Shown here piece by piece: positions 49,901-59,300 of a stretch of DNA of 64,000 bases. The notes below the pieces were generated by a model, which was not told where the DNA came from, searched no databases, and saw only the letters and a program-made list of their open reading frames with translations. The DNA lies in assembly GCA_903813345.2 (NCBI GenBank), contig CAIIXF020000001.1, positions 11,507,598 to 11,571,597 of the forward strand. Reading direction: 5' to 3'. The stretch comes from Owenia fusiformis (taxonomy: Eukaryota > Annelida > Polychaeta > Sabellida > Oweniidae). Position 1 is the stretch's first letter. The number at the start of each line of letters is the position of its first letter. The position numbers and the translations under genes were made by a program.

Positions 49901-51654
49901 AACTTTGACACTGAGAGAATTTCTCAATTCCAAGTTGATGCGAAAGGAATTGATTCACGATTGTGATAACAAAGTAAGTCAACTAAAAGTTTTTGACCAC
50001 TTTTGGACCATTTGCTTTAAAACCTGTGTCGATAGGATTCCCGTTTTAAGTTATATTTGTTCAACATCAATACAGAAAACTCCCCTATGACTCCTTGTTC
50101 AACAGTTCCCCTATTCTCAAAATGGTCGCCATTTTTGTCACGCGAAATTCACCTTTGGCCCATTTCCTAGCTTTACAAATATTTCCCCGTGTCCTGCATT
50201 GTAAAAAGCCATGTCACTCTAAAGAGTAGTTATCTGATATAATTTTGTTACAAAAATCGGCAAAAAATGTATCCATTTTTTCAGCCATTTTAGTTAACTT
50301 TGACCTCTGTCAATAGGATTCCCGTTTTAAATTATTTTTTGTTCAACACCAATGTAGAAAACTCCTCTATGACTCCTGGTTCAAAAGCTCGCCTATTTTC
50401 AAAATGGTCGCTATTTTTGTCTTGCGAAATTCACTTGTGGCCCATTTTCTAGCTTTACAAATAATTTCAGGTGTCCTGCATTTTAAAAAGCCATGCCACT
50501 CTCAAGAGTTGTTGTATGAAATAATTTTGTGAAAAAATCGGCAAAAATTACATCCATTTTAGCCATTTTAGCCATCATTCACTTTTAAGCAACACCCACG
50601 GTACTTTTTATCGGAACGTTTGATTTGTGAAAACACGATGTTTTATTGTGTAATCACTATCATGGACAAGAGGCAACCTTGGGGGTAAATTAAATATGCA
50701 GTGAAGGTGGCCATTATCTTAAAGCAATTTTTTGAAAGCCTTTGGCTCAACTGATCATAATATTTTGCTTGATAAACTTTCAAACTATGAAATCAACTGT
50801 AGCATAGCGGTAACATGGTATAATAGATATGATTCGTGACATCCATTATTAGTGACTAGCTACCATGTGAGTGTTACATGTAGCGAAGTACTATTGACTA
50901 TAAAGCCTAGAATAGTTGATGACTATACACGGCAATTCTTAGTCTTACATTTTTGTATGTAAATCATTTTGAGTGATTAAAAACCAGCGACCATACATTA
51001 CTAGCGATTATATTTAATTGTTAAAGACTATATGTCATTGTTGGCGACTATATGCCATTGTTAGCGAGGTTGTTAAACCATTTAGCGAGTATATTCCATT
51101 TTTAAGGACTATTTACCATTGTTTGCAACTAGGTTATATACTATTGCTGGCGACTATATACAACTCTTAATCATTGACTGTATACCATGTTTAATGACTA
51201 TCTATAGCTACAATACTACTTTTCAAGATATAGTTGTCATTTGATATTGGTTTCATTAATATAGCATGACTGAGGTTTGTGTTACTTCGTATCTCAAATG
51301 GTTAATCCTTTGTGAGTGCTTGTTCTAATAATTATTGGTCGTACAAAAGCATTCATTTATAGAAAACGTTATTTATTGAGATACTTTTATTTCCAGGCAT
51401 ATCGGTTATTCAGCTTCAAGGAAGACGTAGACGTTCCTGAACGTGTATACCAAAATGGCGTTAACCACAATCATATAAATCATGTTAGTGTCCCCCAATC
51501 ACCAACCAGGCACAACAACATTCCATCCGCTCCGGATTGTCAATATCCACAAGAAGAGCATGGAGATAATGAACACCTAGATCAAGATCATGCCAGGACC
51601 GATCTCGTTAGTGCTGAAACAAAGTTTAATAGTCAAGCGTTTCATAATGTTTAG
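34898..51654 (+). CDS. PLPP-like: Lipid phosphate phosphatase (PAP2/PLPP family), six exons, 333 aa
   Basis: Exons 34898-34955, 43896-44047, 44468-44685, 47013-47151, 48354-48530 and 51397-51654 total 1002 nt in one frame, all with GT-AG borders. The protein has six hydrophobic segments (about 12-32, 55-78, 96-114, 178-194, 200-221, 234-250). The three PAP2 motifs are complete: C1 KYSMGALRP (115-123), C2 PSGH (174-177) and C3 R223-X5-H229-X3-D233. Leu222 replaces the Ser usual before Arg223. PPEKGF..CSD..I.YPY after segment 1 and the glycosylation site N139-C-S are typical of PLPP1-3 and wunen. The enzyme should act on the outer face of the plasma membrane, removing phosphate from lysophosphatidate, sphingosine-1-phosphate, phosphatidate and ceramide-1-phosphate. 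Intron 1 is 8.9 kb. An alternative last exon is listed separately. A paralogue follows on the same strand. Confidence 0.93.
35645..35740. mobile_element. 96-bp hairpin MITE
   Basis: TCTAGCTACAAGCC at the left end is repeated inverted at the right as GGCTTGTAGCTAGA, and TGACCCCCTCT pairs with the inner AGAGGGGGGGGGGTCA. No coding capacity. Confidence 0.7.
36971..37069. mobile_element. 99-bp MITE with perfect ends and 9-bp target duplication
   Basis: A perfect 17-bp inverted repeat TAGTCTTGCTTCAAGAC bounds the element. AGTAGAACA flanks it on both sides (36962-36970 and 37070-37078). The 9-bp duplication suits Mutator-like transposases (8 bp, hAT, if one base is assigned to the tip). Confidence 0.85.
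37325..37371 (+). mobile_element. Micro-element copy e, truncated
   Basis: TACCCTTTACATT then TTCTTCGTTAGTTTGTAACT and AGACTCTACGC; the end is lost where the foldback at 37370 begins. Confidence 0.55.
37370..37875. mobile_element. Foldback element, ~505 bp
   Basis: The end CACTGTGTAGGAACTCTTC pairs with GAAAAGTTCCTCCACAGTG. Further in, AACGTAACAAAATGT pairs with ACATTTTGTTACGT, CATATG with its inverse, and GAATAGTTCACGAG with CTCGTGAATTATTC. The two halves therefore fold into one imperfect stem. No transposase frame is seen. Confidence 0.7.
38777..39433. mobile_element. Mariner-tipped long foldback, ~657 bp
   Basis: TACAGGGTGTCCCGAAAGTA at the left is mirrored by TACTTTCGGGACACCCTGTA at the right, both on TA. 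Inside, the arms stay complementary for roughly 270 bp each; for example GGACACATTGACTAGT near 39213 pairs with ACTAGTCAATGTGTCC near 38989. A short C/G run follows the tip on each side. It would form a long RNA hairpin when transcribed in the intron. Confidence 0.85.
39866..39973. repeat. Dispersed repeat with CTGATAAATCAG, copy 2
   Basis: It begins AATTGTGGGATCCACAACC and ends GGGCTCTGATAAATCAGAATGG; the longest copy in the window. Confidence 0.6.
40036..40121 (+). mobile_element. Micro-element copy f, full-length
   Basis: From TATCCTTTGCATTCGTTCGA to CTGCGTGCAGGGTA, 86 bp, with the inner GACTTCGCTTCTTAAAA and TAGTTTATAACTAGACTC. The flanks match only in part, so the target duplication has decayed. 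Confidence 0.8.
40171..40282. mobile_element. Short copy of the ATGTCACCACC family, 112 bp
   Basis: Bounded by ATGCCACCACC and GGTGGTGACAT, the same tips as the 1.84-kb element at 20548, with CGCCG-rich repeats between and no satellite. It shows the compact form of the family. Confidence 0.65.
40311..41602. mobile_element. DNA element with minisatellite inverted repeats, ~1.29 kb
   Basis: The left end reads GATTAAATCGGG followed by about nine tandem copies of a 15-bp unit (CCCAGTTGTCCGAAA) up to 40460. The right end (41512-41602) has about five copies of the same unit inverted, then GACCCCGATTAAATC. The arms are thus inverted repeats built from a minisatellite and differ in copy number. The 1-kb interior has no transposase frame. 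The open frames of PKPSC or GFGQL repeats are products of the 15-bp unit, whose length is a multiple of three. Confidence 0.8.
41754..41832 (+). mobile_element. Micro-element copy g, type copy with perfect 9-bp duplication
   Basis: 79 bp. It runs TACCCTTTGCATTCG, TTGACTTCACTTCTTAAAAG, AGAGCTTCGTCT, TAGTTTAACTAGACTC, TGTACGCAGGGTA. The tips TACCCTTTGC and GCAGGGTA are short inverted repeats. AGGACTTGT lies on both sides (41745-41753 and 41833-41841). There is no coding capacity and no A-rich tail, so it is a DNA-type element rather than a SINE. The 9-bp duplication suggests Mutator-like mobilisation. Eight copies are seen in the window (8179, 11318, 16095, 33597, 37325, 40036, 41754, 59860), in both orientations. 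Confidence 0.88.
42605..42640. repeat. Partial copy of the CTGATAAATCAG repeat
   Basis: GGCCCTGATAAATCAGAAC then GACTGATCAGAATG; only the 3' part of the family is present. Confidence 0.45.
43896..44047 (+). CDS. PLPP-like: PLPP gene 1 exon 2
   Basis: 152 nt between TATATTCCAG and GTAAGTT. It finishes membrane segment 1, carries PPEKGFICSD and INYPY, and starts segment 2. Confidence 0.93.
44468..44685 (+). CDS. PLPP-like: PLPP gene 1 exon 3
   Basis: 218 nt between TTTCTAG and GTAAGTG. It encodes the LLTFMWGYA segment, motif C1 KYSMGALRP and VCQPKYITTSGNCS. Confidence 0.95.
44726..44924. mobile_element. Mariner-type MITE in PLPP intron 3, ~199 bp
   Basis: TACAGAGTGCCTCAAAAAAT at the left and, read inward, TACAAGGTGTCTCAAAAAAT at the right, on TA. 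No coding capacity. Confidence 0.7.
45327..45414. repeat. Dispersed repeat with CTGATAAATCAG, copy 3
   Basis: GTGTGGGATCCACAATC, ACTATCCCTTGGAATAGA, CCTTTAGATAAAG and GACTGATCAATCAGAATG in the same order as the other copies. In PLPP intron 3. Confidence 0.6.
45415..47012. other. Rest of PLPP intron 3
   Basis: Nothing recognisable. Overlapping short frames on both strands near 46121-46940 look spurious. Confidence 0.5.
47013..47151 (+). CDS. PLPP-like: PLPP gene 1 exon 4
   Basis: 139 nt between CTTTTTCAG and GTAAGTA. It encodes motif C2 in ARQSFPSGHAAAGAF. Confidence 0.95.
48354..48530 (+). CDS. PLPP-like: PLPP gene 1 exon 5
   Basis: 177 nt between TTATTGCAG and GTAAGTATCC. It encodes segment 5, motif C3 (RVTDNKHYQIDIWAGA) and the first half of segment 6. 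Reading on past the donor meets a stop at 48579-48581. Confidence 0.94.
48582..48776 (+). CDS. PLPP-like: Candidate alternative last exon 6a of PLPP gene 1
   Basis: A TTATAG acceptor lies 51 nt after the exon 5 donor. Splicing there keeps the frame and gives 64 codons to a TGA. The join reads GSLVAILT|VLYFGCLISVF, which completes a full-length sixth membrane segment as in other PLPPs. A polar linker follows (PNKALQRESSLPDRR), then a new hydrophobic tail (TIVLATAISSCIALTYYYASF) at the very C-terminus, giving 312 aa in all. A 51-nt intron is short but possible in invertebrates. No AATAAA was found in the next 500 bases, which weakens the case. Confidence 0.5.
   Translation, partial: VLYFGCLISVFIPNKALQRESSLPDRRQHTHPFGTGRDMAINPTIVLATAISSCIALTYYYASF
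49230..49696. mobile_element. Foldback element, copy 1, in PLPP intron 5
   Basis: ACGTCTTTGTAACAAAAGGA then TGAACTTCCG at the left is mirrored by CGGAAATTCATCCATTTT at the right. Inner words pair too: GATACCCGTATG with CATACGGGTACC and CATCCGGTTACTG with CAGTAACCGGATG. The right outer end carries ACGTCTTTATAAC in direct rather than inverted orientation. A second copy lies at 53211. Confidence 0.75.
50022..50590. repeat. Two tandem copies of a ~281-bp unit
   Basis: Both units carry GATTCCCGTTTTAA, AAAATGGTCGCCATTTTTGT (second with one change), TTCTAGCTTTACAAAT and GTGTCCTGCAT at the same spacing. In PLPP intron 5. Confidence 0.85.
50820..51215. repeat. Degenerate ~28-bp tandem repeat
   Basis: Repeated words of the type GCGACTATATGCCATTGTTA occur about a dozen times with heavy divergence. 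It ends about 180 bp before the exon 6 acceptor. Confidence 0.6.
51397..51654 (+). CDS. PLPP-like: PLPP gene 1 exon 6 (last)
   Basis: It follows TTTATTTCCAG. 85 codons and TAG. It begins AYRLFSFKEDVD, aligning with the VYVSDFFKER region of vertebrate PLPPs, then gives a polar tail rich in His, Asn, Gln and acidic residues, expected to be cytosolic. It contains QSPTRHNN and many charged residues but no known motif. Confidence 0.85.
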   Translation, partial: AYRLFSFKEDVDVPERVYQNGVNHNHINHVSVPQSPTRHNNIPSAPDCQYPQEEHGDNEHLDQDHARTDLVSAETKFNSQAFHNV

Positions 51655-52083
51655 CTTTAAGTCGGTTGCAATAGATGGCGGGATTATCATAAATCCCAAG
51701 AGTGCAATTTTAATTTATATCTTCATTCCTTAATGTCACAAAATAATGTACAGGGTAGCCCAAAACTACAGCCATTTTATTAAGGGGGCAACTCTCAAAT
51801 ATTGTGGAATCTTCGTTTTATGTATATTGAGCACTCAATTGCAATTAGCGAATCAGATGTGTATTTGTATAGCAACAGCGAAATTATGTTGCAGAAGCCT
51901 CAAGTACATCATGGTTCCATCAGGGAAAATCCCGAATCTCTGATAGTTATTCTGATATTCATCAGAGTATCTTTCTGTTTCACCTGAAACATGTAACCCC
52001 AATTAGATGAAATATGAGCTGGGATGAAAGATCTCAAAAATCCTCAATTTTGGCTTCTCTTGCATCACCAAATCTAGCTCATT

Positions 52084-52118
52084 ATATCAGAGACATATAT
52101 ATGTCTCTGATTATATCA
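52084..52118. repeat. Perfect palindrome
   Basis: ATCAGAGACA then TATATA then TGTCTCTGAT. It is followed by GGGCTGAGAAGA, TGATGTCATGG and TTTATCACGATGCT, words shared with 36807-36855, so part of this area is a dispersed repeat. Confidence 0.6.
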
Positions 52119-52282
52119 TGGCATCTTAGGGCTGAGAAGAAATGTGATGTCATGGTTTATCACGATGCTGATAGTATCCACTCTATATTATTAGGCATAC
52201 TAGATATAGTATTAGTATAGATGGGTAGAATACTTGTCACAGTCCGACTCATTCAAAGATGCACCCCAAGCTAGTGCTGAGT

Positions 52283-52288
52283 AATAAA
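52283..52288 (+). promoter_or_regulatory. Candidate polyadenylation signal of PLPP gene 1
   Basis: AATAAA in GAGTAATAAAAAC, about 630 nt after the stop codon, the first canonical signal downstream of exon 6. Confidence 0.45.
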
Positions 52289-53210
52289 AACACCGACTAA
52301 AAAGACATAGATCGCGAGTATCTCGTCCATCAGAAAGAGCTGGATCTTGCAAAAAACTATATCCATACTATTAGGATTCCACACTAGGTACTTAAAAGAT
52401 CTAAACACATGGAACAATTCAAGTCAAATGAACCCAGCTAACACTGATTATACTTGGATTTCAGAAAGATGACACACTGGCTTCTTTAATTTCCAGTGTT
52501 AACCATTTGTCAGTTGCCAAAATACTGCAACTTAAGTTATTCTCTTACTATGTATTGTGTCTGTGAGTTTGTGTATGTAATGTATGATATATCAGTAATT
52601 AAAAATTAAGATATTCTTGAAATAGCTGGTTGAGAAATCCCAGATCATGATGGAATGTCTTAGTTTAATTGATATGTGAGTAATAATTGTATGATGTGCA
52701 GTTACCTGTATTCATGTAATGATATTGATCTTCATAGTGCAACCTAATGCAAGTCTGTACAATATAAACATTAGTCCAAGCTAATGTGAGATACACGTAA
52801 TATACACATAAGGAAAACAAACAATGACACAAATTACCTGTAAAATTCATCCAAACATTGACTTTAATTAAGGATCTAAACCCTGGACTCAGTGTAATGT
52901 GGAATGACCATTCCACAAAGGCGTTGCTTTCCAAAATTTGCACGAGATGCCAAAGAGTTGTCAAAGAAACAACTCGGCCACTCTACAGATTGAAATTGAT
53001 GCTATGCCAACTTGATCCATGCAAAGTTTCATTCAAACCATGTTCTTTTAGTGCGATTTCGTATCTTTAAGTTGATTTCGTCGAAAATATTTTGCAATGT
53101 GTGAAAATAATTTAATATAATTGTGCAACCATGCGCATCACTGTGAAGGAAGAGTAAAATAGATCATAACTAAGGACAGGAAGGAAGGAGGAATACAGCG
53201 CTTAACCAGA

Positions 53211-53684
53211 AACGTCTTTATAACAAAATGAATGAACCTCCTTCTGAGGAAATTATTTTCCATCATTTTTCCCAAGAAGGAGGTAGATTAGTATCCGAAT
53301 ATCTTACCCATGTTAATAGTAACATACGGGTTACTGAAAAACTAGTCAGTAAGAGAAAATATAATTCCAATGCAGCTCCAATAATCGAAAGAGAATTCCC
53401 CGACTTCAGCAACCAGGAGGTTATTTGGTGAACTTCATAACGTCTCTGTTGCGTTGTGTAACGTCCTGGTTACTAAAGCTAGGGGTCTCTCTCTCGATTA
53501 TTGGAGGCCTTGGATGTATAATATACTCGTGACAGATTCGCTTTTTAGTAACCGGATATTACTATCAACATACGGGTAGAATATTTGGATACAAATCAAC
53601 CTCCTTCTTGGTGAAAATGATGAAAATAAAAATACCCTCAAAAGGAGGTTCATTTTGTTATAAAGAAGTATCGTCTTTATAACC
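53211..53684. mobile_element. Foldback element, copy 2
   Basis: The same family as 49230: AACGTCTTTATAACAAAATG, GAACCTCCTT at the left mirrored by AAGGAGGTTCATTTTGTTAT at the right; CATACGGGTTACTG pairs with CAGTAACCGGATATT-type words. It lies between the two PLPP genes. Confidence 0.78.
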
Positions 53685-54359
53685 AGGTGGGGGCCAGTGA
53701 CACTTCATACCTCTCAATACCACAAGAAGGGGGTCCAGAGACAACGTCAGCACAACAATGAATGGATGAGTTAGTCTTTCACTATAATCTGTGCTCTCAA
53801 TGCCCAAATCACTTATTGTTATACAATGTATTATCTTATGGGGAGAGGGTTGTGGACAAATGGGCTTGGCAAAAGACGATGGTTATACAATGACAGAAAA
53901 CGATATCAGTCAAAGAACAATGCTCATGCCTTTACATTGTCTAATCACTTTTTAAATTATACTTTGCAGAATAAATATTTAAATGTGTACACTTTACATC
54001 CGGTATTGTTTGATACTTAAACAAAATGTTAAATTATATATACTTTGATCAAAAACTCTGTCAGTTAGCCCCTCCCCTGAAATAATAGAATTCGACGAAG
54101 TTCTCTTCTTTTTAGAGATGCGAAGTTATACTAGTAATCTATACAAATGGTACAAAATGCACAGTACAAATAAAACATGATATTTCCAAGTAAACTTTGT
54201 CCCTCGCGTCATAAAAGGTAAATTGATTGCAAAGTGGCACTTGATCTAAACCTTGGTCCACATTTAGAGAACATGGTTGATTGTACTGCCATCTTTTTGT
54301 AAACATTATTTCTTGCAGTAGATGTCCTATACTTTCCAATATGTAAGACATGTAAGATT

Positions 54360-54510
54360 GATCTTGAGAGGTTCATCATACCCAAAGGCCAAAAATCACT
54401 TAAAAAGTGCTCAGAATAGTGAAAAACTGCATGGTTTTGAAGGAATTTATGGCCAGAGGAGGGGGGGGGGGGGGGCGAATTGCTCCCTTCCCTGGCCACG
54501 GGCCTGTTTA
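54360..54510 (+). repeat. Dispersed repeat with G-run, copy 1
   Basis: GTGAAAAACTGCATGGTTTT, GAAGGAATTTATGGCCAG, a run of about 16 G, then CCCTGGCCACGGGCCTGTT. The same order recurs at 55560-55750. Confidence 0.65.
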
Positions 54511-55037
54511 TCTGATAATGAACCGGTCTCTGACCAGCAATAAAATTCTGTTTTGAATCACATCACCACGTATGGCATAAAGTAAACAAATGAGTAATTA
54601 ATCATCATTAATGAACCATATCAAAATCGTGCAATGAAGTTAGTGTTTCTGCTTTTTAAATGGTGCTTCTATTGAATAGATAAGTCAAATCATACTGTTA
54701 TTCATCGCATCATACATAGCATAATTTGATAGAGTCAAGTGTTAACTGGTGAACAATTTTTTGAACATGGATATTCTTTCGAGGTGACATCTATTTAACT
54801 ACTACACTATTTAACTTATATTTTACTCCACCATTAATGGTGAGAGTAGATAATACATCAAGTTGAAAGTATCAACGAACATGACAAATGAACCCAAACA
54901 CTCAAAACAATACAACTTTTGCAATCTTCTAATTTTGAAATACTTTTTTCAATTTAGTGTTCGAAATGCAAGAGAGAACGTCCAAAATCATTAATAAGTT
55001 AATGTTTATGACACACTATACAATATAACTATACTTC

Positions 55038-55315
55038 AAAATGGCCGCCAGAAACAAGATGGCCACCCAAAAGTTAATCAGCTCTAGAACTTGATATCCT
55101 CTATCATGTGTGCGAATTTGGAGAAAATCCGAAGAGCGGATTTCCTGAAATGGCGATGACAAGATTTATCGAAAGCCTTCAAAATGGCCACCTGAAAACA
55201 ACATGGCCATCCAAAAGTTAATCAGCTCTAGAACTTAATATTTTCTATCATGTGTGCGAATTTGTAGAAAATCCGATGAGTGGTTTTCCTGAAATCGCGA
55301 TGACAAAAAAGTGGG
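55038..55315. repeat. Two tandem copies of a ~144-bp unit
   Basis: Each has AAAATGGCC, AAAAGTTAATCAGCTCTAG, TCTATCATGTGTGCGAATTT and TTTCCTGAAAT at matching spacing. Confidence 0.85.
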
Positions 55316-55559
55316 AAGATAACGATAACGCCGTCATCATGATGGATATATCCCATCGATGGTGTGATAAAAAAGAGTTGCATAAAATACATCATTCAAA
55401 GTTTTGCATGAGACTCCGACGCGGGAATGGGTGGGGGTTGACAAAAAAATGGACTGTCGCATCGAACTACCCAAGAAGCAACCTAGTGAATCTATCCCCC
55501 ACACTGCAGCTGGTAGCAACCATAGCCAATGTAGTCACATTTCAAATATGGTGCATTAG

Positions 55560-55750
55560 TCTTGCCCGTAGCCAGCTTTTACCAGGAGGGGGAGCTTTTT
55601 CCAAGGGGGGAGCTTTTTCACAATTTTGGCTAAAAATCATGCGAAAAATTCTCAGAAAGATGAAAAACTGCATGATTTTGAAAGAATTTCTGGCCAGGGG
55701 GGGGGAGCTTCTGCTCCCCCAGCTCCCCCTCTGGCTACGGGCCTGTTAGT
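55560..55750 (+). repeat. Dispersed repeat with G-run, copy 2
   Basis: It starts TTGCCCGTAGCCAGC and ends GCTACGGGCCTGTTA, inverted words that may be its tips. Inside are ATGAAAAACTGCATGATTTT and a G9 run. The long open frame across it (to 55749) is spurious. Confidence 0.65.
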
Positions 55751-56167
55751 TCAATTCAAATATAATGGTCCATTCAATATATCGTATTTTATACTGACGG
55801 TCGAAAATAAACACAATATCCAAAAACGTCAGTTTTGTTTTTCAAGATGATTGGGGCTGATTGGTCCCATGTAGAGGAACTCACTGAGACTGAAGAGTTA
55901 TTGGACTCCGTGGGACTTTATAGGGCATAGGTCCAATGCGAGATGACGTGATTCGATGGGATTCCATTTGGTACGTGAGACTTTGCCAATTGATATACAA
56001 CTATATCGTGTATGAGCACGGGGTTCACATCCATTTCAATACCTTATTACCTATAACCTCAGATGTATCAATGGAATATCATAATATGAGATTTCAAATC
56101 ATCTACACTTATTCCATCTATCCGCAGTTTTAAACGTATCACTTATACATACTACAGAGAGTAACAG

Positions 56168-56175
56168 TATAAAAA
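56168..56175 (+). promoter_or_regulatory. Candidate TATA box of PLPP gene 2
   Basis: TATAAAAA, about 153 bases upstream of the start codon at 56321. It would place the transcript start near 56198 with a 5' UTR of about 120 nt. Confidence 0.45.
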
Positions 56176-56320
56176 GCAAATTAGTACAAGGCGATGCCAT
56201 ATGAATCTTCGTACTGTACTAGTCCGGACAGTTAAAGAGCAAGAACGGCACACGACTCAAAACATAACTAGGCTACCTAATAGCAAACGAGTCAGCTAAT
56301 CTACAGTCGGAAAATTCAAC

Positions 56321-56378
56321 ATGGGATGTGGACGAAGCACATGTGGATGGATGGTTGATATCTTGTTTGTTTTAATTG
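56321..56378 (+). CDS. PLPP-like: PLPP gene 2 exon 1
   Basis: MGCGRSTCGWMVDILFVLI plus one base; the donor is G|GTAAGTT. Gly2 with Ser6, and Cys3, fit an N-myristoylation/palmitoylation signal. Confidence 0.88.
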
Positions 56379-59300
56379 GTAAGTTTTGTTTCAATTTTGT
56401 TGCAAAATTATTTATTACAACTCATTTTATTTAGTGTGTATGCAACTGAAATGTTACTTAAGTAATGAATGAAAAAACATCTCTATTTTGTATGAAGAAT
56501 AATATCTACAATTATTTTTAGGTTATCAATTTAAATTTATTCTTCAATTTGTATTGTAATGACTTTGAACCGCATGCATGAATCGTGGGGGAGAGAGTAT
56601 TAGACATTGTTTGTTTTCACGTTAGATCATGGTTTGGGATAGTTGGGGTTTGTTTTCCTTATGGCTGGTGTACTCTTAGACGTTTTCTTGCTGTGTTACG
56701 TAATCATTTTTAGTCCTTTCCCTTTGGCACTTGTGCATACATATCTACATGGGCGAAAATGTATAAATTTCCTATAAAATGTTAAAGTAACAGTTGCTCT
56801 AAAAAGGTTCAAGATAATTTATTTTTAATTTATGATTAAAGAGGCTCATGAGATTCTATATCACAAAAGCTTTGTAAAAATCGAATCAAATAAATGGTCA
56901 TATTTCATTTGGAAACAGCAACTAGTTCTTTAATTAGTACACTCACGCGAAATGTGCAAACTCGTTCTATTTAGTTTGAATGCAACTAAAACGTTGCCAA
57001 GAGGTATACCAAATAGTATAAACTATTAAGTAGTACATTAATAAGATCTGTTGATTCAAAAAATATCGCATCTATTCAACAAAGTTAATATAAAATTCCT
57101 TTAAATAAGATATTAAATGTTACAGTTACATTAAAAATGGTACAGATAGTTCATCGTTAATTCATATACACTTCACAAAAACTTGACCGAGAAACATTGA
57201 AAAAATTGACACATTAACAAAAAATGTTTTTCAGGTCATAATTCAGGTGTAAGCTCTAAAAATTAGCATATCCATACGAAACGTGCAATTCATAACTTAA
57301 CTCCTCAATGGTCCCTTTTCTTATATGAAATTTTTATTGGTTCATTCAATGGCTTTAAATAAACTCAGTGGTGTTTTACAATGTTTGGTTCAATGAATTT
57401 ATAAATTCGTTAACTTGGTGATGTTTTACAATGTTTGATTCAATGAACTCATATTTGGTGAACTTGGTGATGTTTTACAATGCTTGATTCAATGGACTTA
57501 TATTTGGTGAACTTGATGATGATTTACAATCGGTTCAATGGACTTATATTTGGTTAACTTTGTGGTGTTTTACAATGTTTGGTTCAATGAACCTATATTT
57601 GGTAACTGGGTGATAGTTTTATAATGTCTGGTTCAATAAATTTTTATTTGGTTAACTTGGTGATGTTTTACAATATTTGATTCAATGAACTTATATTTGG
57701 TCAACATGGTGATGTTTTACAATGCTTGATTCAATGGACTTATATTTGGTGAATTTGATGATGTTTTACAATATTTGGTTCAATGAATTTATATTTACTT
57801 AACTTGATGATGTTTTAAATGTTTTGTTCAATGGGCTTATATTTGGTTAACGTGTTTATGTTTTACAATGTTTGTGCCTCGGTGTTTTCAAAAGCACTAA
57901 ACACCTCTTTATCAACGTGATTAATGGCAAATATAGTTAAATCCATTCATGAGGCAACTTATCATGTCATACAGAACTACTAGATCCTCGCATGCGAAAT
58001 GCAATACAACTTATTTCATGTACTATCACACTTTATTTTGATTAAATAAAGCTAGACCTTGAAACATAGGGTGTTAATGAATTCAAGTTGAATGAGTTTC
58101 TCAATAACAATAATCTTGGTATTCAACTGCGATCAGGAAGCCACAGCCCCCCCCCCCCCCTTTGCAAACTAATGCAAACACTTTTCCTCTTATAATTTAT
58201 ATAATTTAGGGTTCATTCATCCATGATAATTTTTTCGAAAATAAAACGTCAGAGAAGTATCAAAATATACAAGAGGCCACACATTAGTCAAACCACAAGC
58301 AATCCAAGATTCATAAAAACCTTTTGCATGAGGCTGGAATATTAACGCATTTTCCATATAAATTGCCCTGTGGTCTTTTGATTCCTTATTTCTTAGATTT
58401 GATAAGCTTTTGTGTTCACTGGATCGGGCTGTATATATTCGTGTTTACTTCATTTATCATGATACAAAAACCTTCTTGCCTAACTAAATATTTTGTCTGA
58501 TTATATTGCAATTATGTAATTTTCAGCATATGCAAGCCTGGCCTGCCTGGTTTTTTTCACAAAGCCACCAGAGAAAGGTTTCATGTGCTCAGATACTTCA
58601 ATACACTATCCATATATACATGAGACTGTGAGCATCATAACACTTCTAGCAACGACCATAGCTATACCTTCTTTATTGGTAAGTAAAATATTATATATGA
58701 TCCCAATATCATAAACCTCGAGTCGTATAAGATAGAAGAATCTCTATTCAGACCAAACTTTTGAATTAATTCTTGAAAACATAAAATACTAGCTAGTAGA
58801 TCACAGAATCCAAATCTCTTTGATGAGATGTTATATTCATTCAAGGCACTAGAAATAGTAAACAAATCGTGAGAAATTCCTTGTTTCATGCCCCATCTTT
58901 CAAACATCATTTGAAAGGATAATAACTCTTTTAATTGAGGACAAAAATGTTGACTTGATTTATAACGCGTGTTTTGTGAGAGATGCGTCAATATATAAAC
59001 TTAATATTCCGAAACTTTGTAGCTCTAAAGGGCTATGGAAGGAAGGTCTTTGCAAATATGATGTTTGCATTTGTAGCATGTGACATCAGACTCTTTAAAA
59101 ATAGTGGATAATGAAATTTTGTTGTTTGCCAATGAACTAATATTGCTGACAAAATAATTGTTAAAAAAAGATCTTGTTTCAAGTTTTGCATATGCTGATA
59201 GGCCAGTTTAAAGATAGCATTTTTGGAAATGCGATTAACAAATTCTAATCCCTATATCCGAAATAAGGAGTGATAGTTTTGATCTTATCCAGACATCCGC

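Noticed and set aside
51664-51677. A CTCF-like word just after the PLPP gene 1 stop codon
   Set aside because: It has two mismatches to the 14-base core, so it is within what chance would give.
51746-51790. A single mariner-like tip (TACAGGGTAGCCCAAAAC)
   Set aside because: No inverted partner was found nearby, so the element cannot be bounded.
55252-55749. A 165-codon open frame
   Set aside because: It starts in a 144-bp tandem duplication and ends in a dispersed G-rich repeat, with no family resemblance.
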